From: Paenibacillus xylanexedens | Lineage (GTDB): Bacteria > Bacillota > Bacilli > Paenibacillales > Paenibacillaceae | DNA length: 64,000 nucleotides | Direction of reading: 5' to 3' | Assembly: GCF_001908275.1 (NCBI RefSeq) | Contig: NZ_CP018620.1 | Span: forward strand, 930,001-994,000 | Part shown: positions 44,207 to 51,899 of the stretch, piece by piece | How positions within the stretch are numbered: position 1 is the stretch's first letter | How the letters are laid out: the number at the start of each line of letters is the position of its first letter | Position numbers and translations under genes: made by a program | Notes under the pieces: model-generated | The model's input: the letters and a program-made list of their open reading frames with translations, nothing else | Told to the model about the DNA's origin: nothing | Database searches by the model: none

Positions 44207-44542
44207 ATGGCAAGCAAATTGACGGCAAACGGGGTCTATGAGGGATCACGTATCATTTTACCTGAACATCGTGAAGCGTACCTAGCTCAAGAAGCGTTAC
44301 AAAGGCGGAGAGGTAAGCCTGTATTAGATGAACAAGAAATGCAGCACATTGAGGAAGCTATCTTTGAGTCGTACCAGGAATGCAAATCAGTAACGTTAAC
44401 TGTGTTCAGCCCATTTGATGACGAGGTGCTGCGGGGTGTTGTCACATCAATTGATAAGCCGAGCAGGCAGATCAAACTTGTCCGAGGGGAAGAAGATTAC
44501 AGTTTCATTAAAATAGAAGAAATTATAAATGCGAGCATTTAA
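44207..44542 (+). CDS. yolD: YolD-like protein
   Basis: 111 aa. ILPEHREAYLAQEALQRRR at the N-terminus, and VTLTVFSPFDDEVLRGVVTS and LVRGEEDYSFIKIEEI at the C-terminus, identify the YolD-like family, usually adjacent to a Y-family DNA polymerase (UmuC-like). No polymerase gene follows here, so the usual partner is missing or lost. AAGGAGG precedes the ATG. Confidence 0.78.
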   Translation: MASKLTANGVYEGSRIILPEHREAYLAQEALQRRRGKPVLDEQEMQHIEEAIFESYQECKSVTLTVFSPFDDEVLRGVVTSIDKPSRQIKLVRGEEDYSFIKIEEIINASI

Positions 44543-44650
44543 AGTCGTGTTCTGAGTATGCTATATATAATAGGAAGAGATCGGTCAATTGACTGGTCTT
44601 TATTTGTTTTTAAATCACTTTTGTTATGGTCTAAATATTAAGTACCAAAT

Positions 44651-44726
44651 GGGGGGCGATGCCCCTCGCCTCCATTAGAGTCAAAAGCCATCAACCAGCG
44701 TTCTGGTTGGTGGTTTTTCTGTTTAT
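44651..44726 (+). repeat. intergenic repeat, copy A (intact)
   Basis: About 75 bp with GGGGCGATGCCCCTCGCC, CTCCATTAGAGT and a terminator hairpin. Copy B at 49308-49359 plus 50621-50648 is the same sequence split by an IS. The function is unknown; mobile terminator or small RNA are options. Confidence 0.72.
44688..44718 (+). terminator. Rho-independent terminator in repeat copy A
   Basis: CCATCAACCAG-CGTT-CTGGTTGGTGG (11 bp, one G-T) followed by five T. Confidence 0.85.
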
Positions 44727-44793
44727 CACACCAATTAGAGTACTAACGCTTTATACCGGAGTGACCGTACTTAAATACGCAAATCAGGTGCAA

Positions 44794-44823
44794 GTTACAT
44801 CTTTAAATGGAGTTTGATATAAT
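44794..44823 (+). promoter_or_regulatory. promoter for the VbhA-Fic unit
   Basis: TATAAT at 44818-44823; GTTACA at 44794-44799 as a weak -35, 18-bp spacer. Lies 41 bp before the GTG start. Confidence 0.55.
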
Positions 44824-44864
44824 GAGAAAATAGGGTATTAGTGTAAGAAAGGTGGGCAAGCTAA

Positions 44865-45092
44865 GTGAATATAGATGTTGTAATAAAACGTTATGAGAAG
44901 AGGGTGTTGTTCGTGAAGAGATACACTCGTAAGAACAAACTTATTGCACTTATGAATGCAAAAGCTTCACTTGCGGTTGAAGGAATGCATCTCACTGCTT
45001 CAGAAGATAATTTAATTATGGAGAGATTAAACGGTAATTTGAAAAATAGTGAATTCCTAGCTCATGCAATGGAACTTGCAAGAAATGTATGA
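44865..45092 (+). CDS. VbhA-like antitoxin of Fic
   Basis: 75 aa. ASLAVEGMHLT contains the inhibitory [S/T]xxxE[G/N] pattern (SLAVEG) of class I Fic antitoxins, whose Glu blocks ATP gamma-phosphate binding in the Fic active site. The C-terminal helix ELARNV overlaps the Fic start. GTG start; AAGGTGGG lies upstream. Neutralises the downstream toxin. Confidence 0.78.
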   Translation: MNIDVVIKRYEKRVLFVKRYTRKNKLIALMNAKASLAVEGMHLTASEDNLIMERLNGNLKNSEFLAHAMELARNV

Positions 45093-45675
45093 AGAAGGCA
45101 ATTCAAAATACTGTTATCCGAATAGCAATGTATTAATAAATATACCTGGATTCAAAGAGCAACGACAATTAGATGCTTTTGATAGGGTAGTGACTTTAGA
45201 TCGGTTAAGAATGTTACATCTAAAACCTTTAAAAGGTGATTATAACCGTGCTCATTTATGTGAGATTCATAGATTTCTCTTTCAAGACATTTATCCTTTT
45301 GCTGGTGTTTATCGTAATGAGGAGATAGGAAAAGACTCTTTTCGCTTCGCTAACGTGCAATTTTTAGAACCTGAAACAGATCGACTACTTCTGGAGCTTA
45401 AAGCTGAGAACTTGTTAAAGGATCTGAACTACAAAGTTTTCACAGAAAGAATAGCTTATTATTTGGCCGAATTGAATGTACTTCATCCTTTTAGAGAAGG
45501 AAACGGTCGAGCGCAGAGAGAGTTTATACGTGTATTAGCTACAGAATCAGGTTACCACCTTGATTTTACCGCCGTTGAGGCTGAAGAAATACTCAAAGCT
45601 ATGATTCAATCTCCATATAATACTCAGAAATTGATTGAGGTTTTTAGAACCATTACGAAGAGAATAGATGAATAA
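45085..45675 (+). CDS. fic: Fic-family AMP-transferase toxin
   Basis: 196 aa from ATG 45085, or 203 from ATG 45064. The core motif HPFREGNGRAQR is a full match to HPFx[D/E]GNGRxxR, with catalytic His. FRFANVQFLEP forms the flap. Transfers AMP to target proteins such as gyrase in well-studied relatives; target here unknown. Short overlap with the antitoxin gene means coupled translation. Confidence 0.9.
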   Translation: MYEEGNSKYCYPNSNVLINIPGFKEQRQLDAFDRVVTLDRLRMLHLKPLKGDYNRAHLCEIHRFLFQDIYPFAGVYRNEEIGKDSFRFANVQFLEPETDRLLLELKAENLLKDLNYKVFTERIAYYLAELNVLHPFREGNGRAQREFIRVLATESGYHLDFTAVEAEEILKAMIQSPYNTQKLIEVFRTITKRIDE

Positions 45676-45691
45676 AGTTTAGTTACTCGGG

Positions 45692-45779
45692 TGACAACAA
45701 AACTGAATAACACCAGAAGCTTATATGCAGTTAACTTCAACAGGAGTTTCATTAATAGTATAAGTTAAAGCCACCATTT
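45692..45779 (+). repeat. intergenic repeat-like sequence, copy C (left part)
   Basis: Shares ACAACAAAACTG, ACACC and AGAAGCTTAT with sequence at 49255-49290. It ends in the left half of a terminator (CCACC-ATTT) that is broken by IS copy 1; the right half GGTGG-TCTTTTTT is at 47084-47096. Relation to copies A/B is moderate. Confidence 0.5.
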
Positions 45780-45863
45780 TGGTATTATCCCCTTTAAGTA
45801 GACACTTAAAAAAACCTTCATGTTATCATGAGGGTTTAAGTGGCACTTGGAGGGGATATTTTT

Positions 45864-46184
45864 ATGGCGAAAAAAGGACAAACATTTCAGAGATATACCG
45901 AAGAATTCAAATTGAATGCAGTTAGATCATATGTCGAAGGTTCTTCAAGTTACAAGGTGGTCGCTGAGCGCGAAGGGATTCGAAACTGTTCACAACTAAA
46001 GGTGTGGGTGAAAAAGTGGAAAAACGGGGAAGCGTTCGATGAGCGAAAAAACAACATCCCGAATCCACTGAAGGGACGCCCCCGCACAGCCTTTGGTAGT
46101 GTGGAGGAAGAACGAGATTATCTTCAAGCGCAGGTGGATTATTTAAAAAAGCGGTATCCAAATCTAGTAAAGGAGAAGCGCTGA
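45864..46184 (+). CDS. IS3-family transposase OrfA
   Basis: 106 aa from ATG 45864 with GGAGGGG upstream. HTH (YKVVAEREGIRNCSQLKVW) binds the IS ends; the C-terminal VEEERDYLQAQVDYLKKR is the leucine-zipper-like part. Frameshifts to make OrfAB. Confidence 0.9.
   Translation: MAKKGQTFQRYTEEFKLNAVRSYVEGSSSYKVVAEREGIRNCSQLKVWVKKWKNGEAFDERKNNIPNPLKGRPRTAFGSVEEERDYLQAQVDYLKKRYPNLVKEKR
46145..46151 (+). promoter_or_regulatory. -1 frameshift site A AAA AAG
   Basis: Heptamer in phase with orfA; after the shift reading continues directly into orfB. OrfB has no good start of its own. Confidence 0.82.
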
Positions 46185-47044
46185 GCCAACGGGAGAACTA
46201 TGATATCCTAGATGAACTGCGCTGCTTGCATGGCATTACACGCCTATTAACGGTAGCAGGGATCCCTCGATCCAGTTACTACAAATGGCGAGCAACACAG
46301 CCGCAGCGAGACGCAAGACAAGACCGTGATCGTGAGATCAAAGAACACATGATGGCTATTCATTTTACAAACCGAGAGTTTGGTTATCCTCGCATGACAA
46401 CGGCGTTGTGGGAAGCTGGTCTGAACGTCAATCACAAGAAAGTATGGCGATTGATGCGGGAACTATCGATCCAATCGGTGATTCGCAGGAAGCGAAAGAA
46501 GTCTTTCTATACGCCATCTGTCATCTATCCAAATCGCCTGAAGCGTAAATTCCATGCCACAGCACCTCAGCAAAAAATGGTGACGGATATTACGTATATT
46601 TCGGATGGAAGCACGTTTGTTTACCTATCCGTGATTCAAGACTTGTTCAACAACGAAATTGTAGCTTGGCAGTTGTCTAAACGGAACGATGTTCAGCTCG
46701 TATTGGATACGGTGGAACAATGGACACAAAAAAGAGACGTTTCGGAAGCCGTGCTCCATTCGGATCAGGGCTTCCAATATACGTCTCAGGCGTACAACAC
46801 ACGATTAGAAGCATTCGGCGTCAAGGGCAGCCACTCTCGCAAAGCAACCTGCCTGGATAACGCATGCATCGAATCCTTCTTTTCGCATCTCAAGACAGAG
46901 AAGCTGTACCTTAACCAGTGTAATTCAGAAGCAGAGATTCGACAAGCCGTGGAAGATTACATGTACAATTACAACTACCGACGATTTCAAGCCAAACTCA
47001 AACAGCGCGCACCGATTGAATATCGATGCGCACTGGCAGCATAG
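46151..47044 (+). CDS. IS3-family transposase OrfB (expressed as OrfAB)
   Basis: Reached by -1 shift from orfA; fused product about 393 aa (join 45864-46151, 46151-47044). rve-fold integrase core with D in VTDITYIS, D in LHSDQGFQY, E in NACIESFFSH. Strong HTH_21-like region (FGYPRMTTAL, NHKKVWRLMRELSI). All catalytic residues present, so probably active. Confidence 0.9.
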   Translation, partial: AVSKSSKGEALSQRENYDILDELRCLHGITRLLTVAGIPRSSYYKWRATQPQRDARQDRDREIKEHMMAIHFTNREFGYPRMTTALWEAGLNVNHKKVWRLMRELSIQSVIRRKRKKSFYTPSVIYPNRLKRKFHATAPQQKMVTDITYISDGSTFVYLSVIQDLFNNEIVAWQLSKRNDVQLVLDTVEQWTQKRDVSEAVLHSDQGFQYTSQAYNTRLEAFGVKGSHSRKATCLDNACIESFFSHLKTEKLYLNQCNSEAEIRQAVEDYMYNYNYRRFQAKLKQRAPIEYRCALAA

Positions 47045-47343
47045 CTTTTTTCATCTGTCTACTTGACAGGGGTATGACCATTTGGTGGTCTTTTTTGTAT
47101 CTTCTTTTTTATTTAAATTTGGATAATGTGAAGAACGGTTTTGAGCATTATTAGATAGGATGGTGTAAATAATAAGATTAAATACTTATCGCACCATAAT
47201 ACAATATTGAGAAGGAATCATTTTGTTGTAAAACTAATTTATGGATTTATATTTGGAATATTTTTATATAGAGGAATTTGCTTCAAAATTTGATAAGATA
47301 GTTAAGGTTTATTAATATTTTGTTTAAAATGGAGGATAATTTA

Positions 47344-48267
47344 ATGGACGCATTTTTAGCTTGGGTTAACATAGATCAAGTAATTCCTAATCCAATGAAT
47401 CCAAGGAGAGACCATTCTATAGAAACAGAGCAAATGCAAGAGATATTAAGGTCAAAGGGATGGGCTGAAGCTATAACATGCTATAAAAAGGGGCAGTATT
47501 ACATAATACTATCAGGACATAGGAGATGGCATTCAGCTAGAAAAATGGGTGAAGTGGAAGTTCCTATATACATTGTTCAGGCTCCTGAGAGCGATGCGGA
47601 GGAGTTAGATCGTCTGGGCTCAATACAAGGTGGACAGGTAGATTGGACACCATACGAATGGGCGAAATATACTTTTGACGTGTGGGTTAATTCCGGTAAT
47701 ATTTCTTATGCTGAATTAGCGACCAAGCTAGGTGTTACTCAGAGCTTAGTTAGTTCTCGGATTCGCGTATATAACTTTTACCCGAGAAATGAAATAGAGG
47801 ATAAATTATCAAATGGAATGTATTCTCTATCGATGCTGGATTATATTTATAAGTGGATTAAAAGGTTGGAAAAGTATCATTTTGATTTATTTCAGTCAAT
47901 GGGTGAGGAACTTATCAGAAAGCAAATGCTAAAAAAATATGAGAACAAATGTTTTAATAGTAAAATTGCTAATGATAATACTTTTGTAACAAATGCATGT
48001 TCTCAAGATATTTTCAAGTTTCTTACAGATATTAACAAAAGACTACATGATTGCCAACTTGAAATAGAATTGTTGGGAGTTGAAAGTGACACAGATATTA
48101 CTCAAAATAAGTTAAATGTTAAGGTAATTGCTGATGAAATTCGACTTATTGAGTGTCGGACGAAAAATGAAGCAGGTAAATTGATGGACCAACTTAACAA
48201 ACTTTTAGCTGAAATTGATCTGAAAGAGAAACAATTGCTTGAGATATTAGATAATAATGAAAAATAA
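47344..48267 (+). CDS. ParB-like protein, tandem paralogue 1
   Basis: 307 aa from ATG 47344 (GGAGG upstream). Residues 5-95 are a ParB N-terminal domain with PNPMNPRRD and the nucleotide-binding box LSGHRRWHSA (57-66, cf. GERRxRA in ParB). A KorB-like HTH follows (ISYAELATKLGVTQSLVSSR), then a lysine-rich helical C-terminus with coiled-coil look. No ParA, no methylase. AT-rich. Only 27 bp before its paralogue. Confidence 0.75.
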   Translation: MDAFLAWVNIDQVIPNPMNPRRDHSIETEQMQEILRSKGWAEAITCYKKGQYYIILSGHRRWHSARKMGEVEVPIYIVQAPESDAEELDRLGSIQGGQVDWTPYEWAKYTFDVWVNSGNISYAELATKLGVTQSLVSSRIRVYNFYPRNEIEDKLSNGMYSLSMLDYIYKWIKRLEKYHFDLFQSMGEELIRKQMLKKYENKCFNSKIANDNTFVTNACSQDIFKFLTDINKRLHDCQLEIELLGVESDTDITQNKLNVKVIADEIRLIECRTKNEAGKLMDQLNKLLAEIDLKEKQLLEILDNNEK

Positions 48268-48294
48268 AATAAATATATTAAGGACGAAGTCAGT

Positions 48295-49203
48295 ATGTAC
48301 AAGATAAATTTGGTTTGGGTAAATATAGAAAATATTATTCCTAATCCTTTAAATCCTAGACAGGATTATTCAGCAAGAACTGAGGATATGCAAAGAATTA
48401 TAAAAGAAAAAGGCTGGGAATCTGGAATAACATGTTATTTGAAGGAAACCAAGTACGTTATTTTATCTGGGCATAGAAGGTGGTATGCAGCTAAGAGATT
48501 GGGAATACATAAGATCCCAGTTATTTTGGTGAAGGAACCTCATTCAGAAGAGGAGGAACTCGAGAGACTTGGTTCGGTGCAAAGTGGAAAAGTTGATTGG
48601 AGTATGTATGAATGGGCCAAGTATACTTATGAAATGTGGATTATGTGGGATAAGTGCTCATTTCATGAGTTAGCAAAGAAGATGGGGGCTGACAGTAAAC
48701 AAATTGCAGTAAGGATAAAAGTATTTCAATATTATCAACATTCTGAGATTGAAGAAAAGCTTGCGAGTGGTGTGTATACTCTATTTGCTTTATACTATTT
48801 AATAGGATGGCTAGAAAAACTTGAAAAATTCAAGACTGATTTAGTTCATAGATTTAATAAGGATCTAATAAGAACTACGATGTTACGAAAGATTGAGTTG
48901 GGACTTGTGACAGTTAATGACTTGAAAAATGAGATTCTCGTCCGTTCTTTAAGCGACGAGCAGGTTAAGTTATTTTTAGTGAATATGAAAATGAAGTTAT
49001 CTGATGTATTGGAAGATAAAGCAATCGACAAGGAAGCGGGAAGCAGTAAACTGAAAACACATCAGGTTAAAATTAAAAATGCATTAGTTCAAATTAATAA
49101 AATTAGTGCTAATAACACCTATGAAGCAGGAGATTTACTGAATAATTTGAAAAAGCTGAAGGAAGAAGTTGTTTCTAAACGCAAACAACTAGAGGATCTT
49201 TAG
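48295..49203 (+). CDS. ParB-like protein, tandem paralogue 2
   Basis: 302 aa; same layout as the previous gene: WVNIENIIPNPLNPRQD, LSGHRRWYAAKRLG, LGSVQSGKVDW, SFHELAKKMGADSKQIAVRI, then a helical tail. The ParB boxes and the YEWAKYT stretch are shared almost word for word, the tails are divergent, so this is an old duplication maintained as a pair. Function unknown. Confidence 0.75.
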   Translation: MYKINLVWVNIENIIPNPLNPRQDYSARTEDMQRIIKEKGWESGITCYLKETKYVILSGHRRWYAAKRLGIHKIPVILVKEPHSEEEELERLGSVQSGKVDWSMYEWAKYTYEMWIMWDKCSFHELAKKMGADSKQIAVRIKVFQYYQHSEIEEKLASGVYTLFALYYLIGWLEKLEKFKTDLVHRFNKDLIRTTMLRKIELGLVTVNDLKNEILVRSLSDEQVKLFLVNMKMKLSDVLEDKAIDKEAGSSKLKTHQVKIKNALVQINKISANNTYEAGDLLNNLKKLKEEVVSKRKQLEDL

Positions 49204-49307
49204 TTTTTACTTCTGGATTTATCTTTATTTATAGTAGAAGGAGTCCTTAACGCGACATCAAAACTGTGACTACACCCGTAGAAGCTTATTTGCCTTTATC
49301 TTTGGAC

Positions 49308-49359
49308 AGGGGGCGACGCTCCTAGCCTCCATTAGAGTGAAAAACCACCCACCAGCGTT
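49308..49359 (+). repeat. intergenic repeat, copy B (left part)
   Basis: Matches copy A up to the hairpin loop (CCACCCACCAG-CGTT), where IS copy 2 begins. The right part CTGGTTGGTGG-TTTTT continues at 50625-50640. Confidence 0.78.
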
Positions 49360-49364
49360 TGAAG

Positions 49365-49436
49365 TGCCCCCCTAGAATAGACATCGGCTAAACCCTCTGG
49401 GTTTAGCCGATGAAATTCTAGGGGGGGCATTTTTTT
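49365..49436 (+). terminator. long hairpin terminator at the left end of IS copy 2
   Basis: Outer arms TGCCCCCCTAGAAT / ATTCTAGGGGGGGCA, inner arms CATCGGCTAAACCC / GGGTTTAGCCGATG with TCT loop, then seven T. One of the longest hairpins in the window. It would stop outside transcription entering the IS. Confidence 0.85.
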
Positions 49437-50511
49437 ATGGCGATTAAGTGACAAAAGTTTAAAACGTATTCGGAGAAGATAAAAAATGAGGCTATTCGTC
49501 TGCATACGGTTGAGGGGTGGACTTACCGAAAGATCAATGAACATCTGGGGATTCATGATCCAGGACGAGTGAAGCGCTGGATGCGAAAATATCGGGAACA
49601 AGGTGAGTTTAGACTGATGGATCAGCGAGGTCGACGTAAAGAATACTTGGATCAAGATCTCTATGTACAAAAACTGAAACGGGAGAATGAGTTGCTAAAA
49701 AAGTGCTTGGTAATCTGAAAGGAGGAAGCAAACAAGAAAGATTTCAGATCATAGAAAAAGTAGCGGCATATGGTGATATCCAGAAACTCTGTGATGTGTT
49801 TGGCGTGTCACGGAGTGGATTTTATGCCTATGTAAAACGTAAACGATTCGATCGCGATGCAAAGGCGAAGAACTAGGTGCTTCAAACATATCAACGATAA
49901 GGCAAATATGGTTATCGACAACTCCAGTTGTTCCTTTGGCAAGATCAAGGGATTCGGATGAACCACAAAAAGGTGCTCTGCCTGATGCAAATGCTCGGTA
50001 TCCAATCTCGAATCCGTCGTAAACGACGCTCCAGCAGCTCGTATGCACCTGCGCAGCGAGTAGCAGAGAACGCTTGAAGCGAGACTTCAGTGCAGAAAAA
50101 CCGAATCAGAAGTGGGTAACGGACATTACCCAGTATCGTGTGGGAGAGCGATGGATATATCTTTCAGCCATAAAGGATCTGTTTAATAACGAAATTGTGG
50201 CCTACGAAATAGGCGAACGCAACGACAATGAACTGGTGCTCCGCACATTCAGCAAGGCATTTGCGAAGCAAAAAGACGTGACCGGGCTAGTCGTTCACAG
50301 CGACCAGGGATTCCAGTACACGTCTCATGCTTACCACGACATGCTGCCAAAGGTTGGGGCCCGGATCAGCATGTCTCGCCGAGGTAATTGTTATGGCAAT
50401 GCCTCGATGGAGAGTTTCTTCTCGCATCTCAAAACGGAAGGACTCTATCTTTATCATATCCCAACGCTTACCGAAGCACAAAGCAAAATCAAAAAATATA
50501 TCCGTTTTTAA
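49437..50511 (+). pseudogene. IS3-family transposase, broken orfA and orfB
   Basis: orfA starts MAIK then a TGA (49449-49451); the following frame still reads as OrfA (LHTVEGWTYRKINEHLGIHD). orfB is broken by a TAG at about 49876 and other changes; from 50074 an open frame retains VTDITQYR, VVHSDQGFQY and NASMESFFSH, so the DDE residues survive but the C-terminus ends early. Inactive. Confidence 0.85.
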
Positions 50512-50628
50512 AACCGAAAACGGCCACAACGGAAACTGAAAAAACTGACGCCGGTAGAGTACCGACGCCAGTTTGCAACCTAGAGTATCTTTATAATGTC
50601 TACTAAATGGGTCTTGACCACATTCTGG

Positions 50629-50656
50629 TTGGTGGTTTTTCTGTTTATGATATAAT
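50629..50656 (+). promoter_or_regulatory. candidate promoter of the UDG gene
   Basis: TATAAT at 50651-50656; TTGGTG at 50629-50634 with a 16-bp spacer. The -35 lies in the right arm of the terminator split by IS copy 2. Confidence 0.5.
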
Positions 50657-50720
50657 CTTTGTAAAATAAGCTGATGTAGGCCCGATTTACTCTGTAATCT
50701 CCCAAAGGAGGCAAAAAAGC

Positions 50721-51428
50721 ATGAGCGAAACGCAGCAACAGATCCGCGAGTTTGTTGCAGGGATACAAGCATATGTCTCACCAGTAAATGTGATTAATCC
50801 TTGGAGAGATTATGTGACGGGCTATGATATCGGCCCCGAAGCGGTAAAGATTCGTTGTGAACATTTGGTCAGGTATTTGGAACCACGAATGTCCAAGGCT
50901 CGGTACATTTTTATTGCTGAAGCCGTGGGATATCAAGGGGCGAGGTTCTCCGGCGTACCCTTGACGTCCGAGCGAATGGTTACCGGGAATCACTCGCTGG
51001 TGAATAACCAGATGATTTTTTCAGGTGATCCGGGTGTTCGAACAAGCTTGCCCAATATCGCAAAACCTAACCGGAGTCAGGCACTATATGGATTCGCAGA
51101 ACCGACAGCATCCATTATATGGGGCGAAGTGTTATCCAGTTCAAGGTGGAAACCAACGGACTTTATATTTTGGAACATCTATCCCTGTCATCCTTATCAA
51201 TCTTCTGAAAACCGGATGACAAATCGAACGCCGACTTTGGCAGAGTTGGAGGATGGTGTTTTATTCGCCAGAAAGCTTATGCAACTGAATCCTGATGCTC
51301 AGATCGTGGCTATTGGCAGAAAGTCAGCAGACACGTTAAGCTCCCATCTCATTAAACATCACCATGTTCCTCATCCTGCAAATGGAAGGGCAGTACAATT
51401 CCAAAAAGCAGTAAGGTCAATGATCTAG
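50721..51428 (+). CDS. uracil-DNA glycosylase superfamily protein
   Basis: 235 aa. FIAEAVGYQGARFSGVPLTSE, FWNIYPCHPY and IVAIGRKSADTL fit the UDG-like fold (motifs for base pocket and C-terminal loop). Probably excises uracil or related lesions, though the subfamily is uncertain. AAAGGAGG precedes the ATG. First gene after the IS. Confidence 0.78.
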   Translation: MSETQQQIREFVAGIQAYVSPVNVINPWRDYVTGYDIGPEAVKIRCEHLVRYLEPRMSKARYIFIAEAVGYQGARFSGVPLTSERMVTGNHSLVNNQMIFSGDPGVRTSLPNIAKPNRSQALYGFAEPTASIIWGEVLSSSRWKPTDFIFWNIYPCHPYQSSENRMTNRTPTLAELEDGVLFARKLMQLNPDAQIVAIGRKSADTLSSHLIKHHHVPHPANGRAVQFQKAVRSMI

Positions 51429-51536
51429 CCCATTTTGAACTGAAGGAATGTAAGGCTGATATATGAACTCCTTATCGTTCAAGTGCCCGCACATAACGTA
51501 ATGCCCTAACATATAAAGATTGGTTGGTGAAGCTAA

Positions 51537-51899
51537 ATGAGTGAAAAATACTGGCTTGTGGTGCAATATCCACTGAAGAGCGCGCAGGGTAGCAAACGAG
51601 ATCATTGGTTGAAGGAAAAGGTGATGGAATATCTGGAAACCGTTCTGACCCAGGCGGATTTGGGGGAGGTCGATGGATGTGATCTGGGTAGCCGTGTGGC
51701 TGATCCTAAGGAATATGTAATGAACATTTTCTGTGTGGTAACGGACGAAGATCGGAGCATAGCGCTAATTAAAAAAGTGCTGAGGGAGAGTCGGCTGGAT
51801 TACACCCGCATCCAAATCGCTACGATGCCATACGGCATAGAAGGAAGCTACACGCTGAAATATGCCTCCAAAAAAGGCGTTACCGAGTTCTCGCTTTGA
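51537..51899 (+). CDS. hypothetical protein (120 aa)
   Basis: ATG after TTGGTGAAG. Alpha/beta protein (WLVVQYPLKSAQGSKR, VMNIFCVVTDEDRSIALI, SYTLKYASKKGVTEFSL). It contains no motif I recognise. Stands alone 108 bp after the UDG gene. Confidence 0.62.
   Translation: MSEKYWLVVQYPLKSAQGSKRDHWLKEKVMEYLETVLTQADLGEVDGCDLGSRVADPKEYVMNIFCVVTDEDRSIALIKKVLRESRLDYTRIQIATMPYGIEGSYTLKYASKKGVTEFSL

Larger units (their letters stand above)
44543..44864. other. non-coding stretch of about 320 bp
   Basis: Holds two hairpins and a promoter: a 20-base palindromic hairpin at 44579-44598 (GATCGGTCAA/TTGACTGGTC, then TTTATTTG), a repeat copy with a terminator at 44651-44726, and the promoter-like sequence for the VbhA-Fic unit. 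Confidence 0.6.
45780..47080 (+). mobile_element. IS3-family element (intact), about 1.3 kb
   Basis: Ends TGGTATTATCCCC and, reversed, TGGTCATACCCC; both ends share AAGTAGACA further in. A 3-bp direct repeat TTT flanks it (45777-45779, 47081-47083). Contains orfA and orfB with a -1 frameshift site, and an intact DDE set. IS150-like subgroup by organisation. Confidence 0.88.
49360..50620 (+). mobile_element. IS3-family element (decayed), about 1.26 kb
   Basis: Ends TGAAGTGCCCCC and, reversed, TGGTCAAGACCC; both share a TAGACAT block. Flanks CGTT and CATT suggest a 4-bp target duplication with one change. The transposase genes are broken. It splits the terminator of repeat copy B in its loop. 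Confidence 0.82.

Noticed and set aside
44641..44730. Type I toxin-antitoxin RNA in the repeat
   Set aside because: No small hydrophobic peptide frame with a ribosome site could be found in or beside the repeat.
49876..50073. Possible programmed frameshift rescuing IS copy 2 transposase
   Set aside because: Several independent stops and a TGA at codon 5 of orfA; no slippery heptamer explains them all. Treated as decay.
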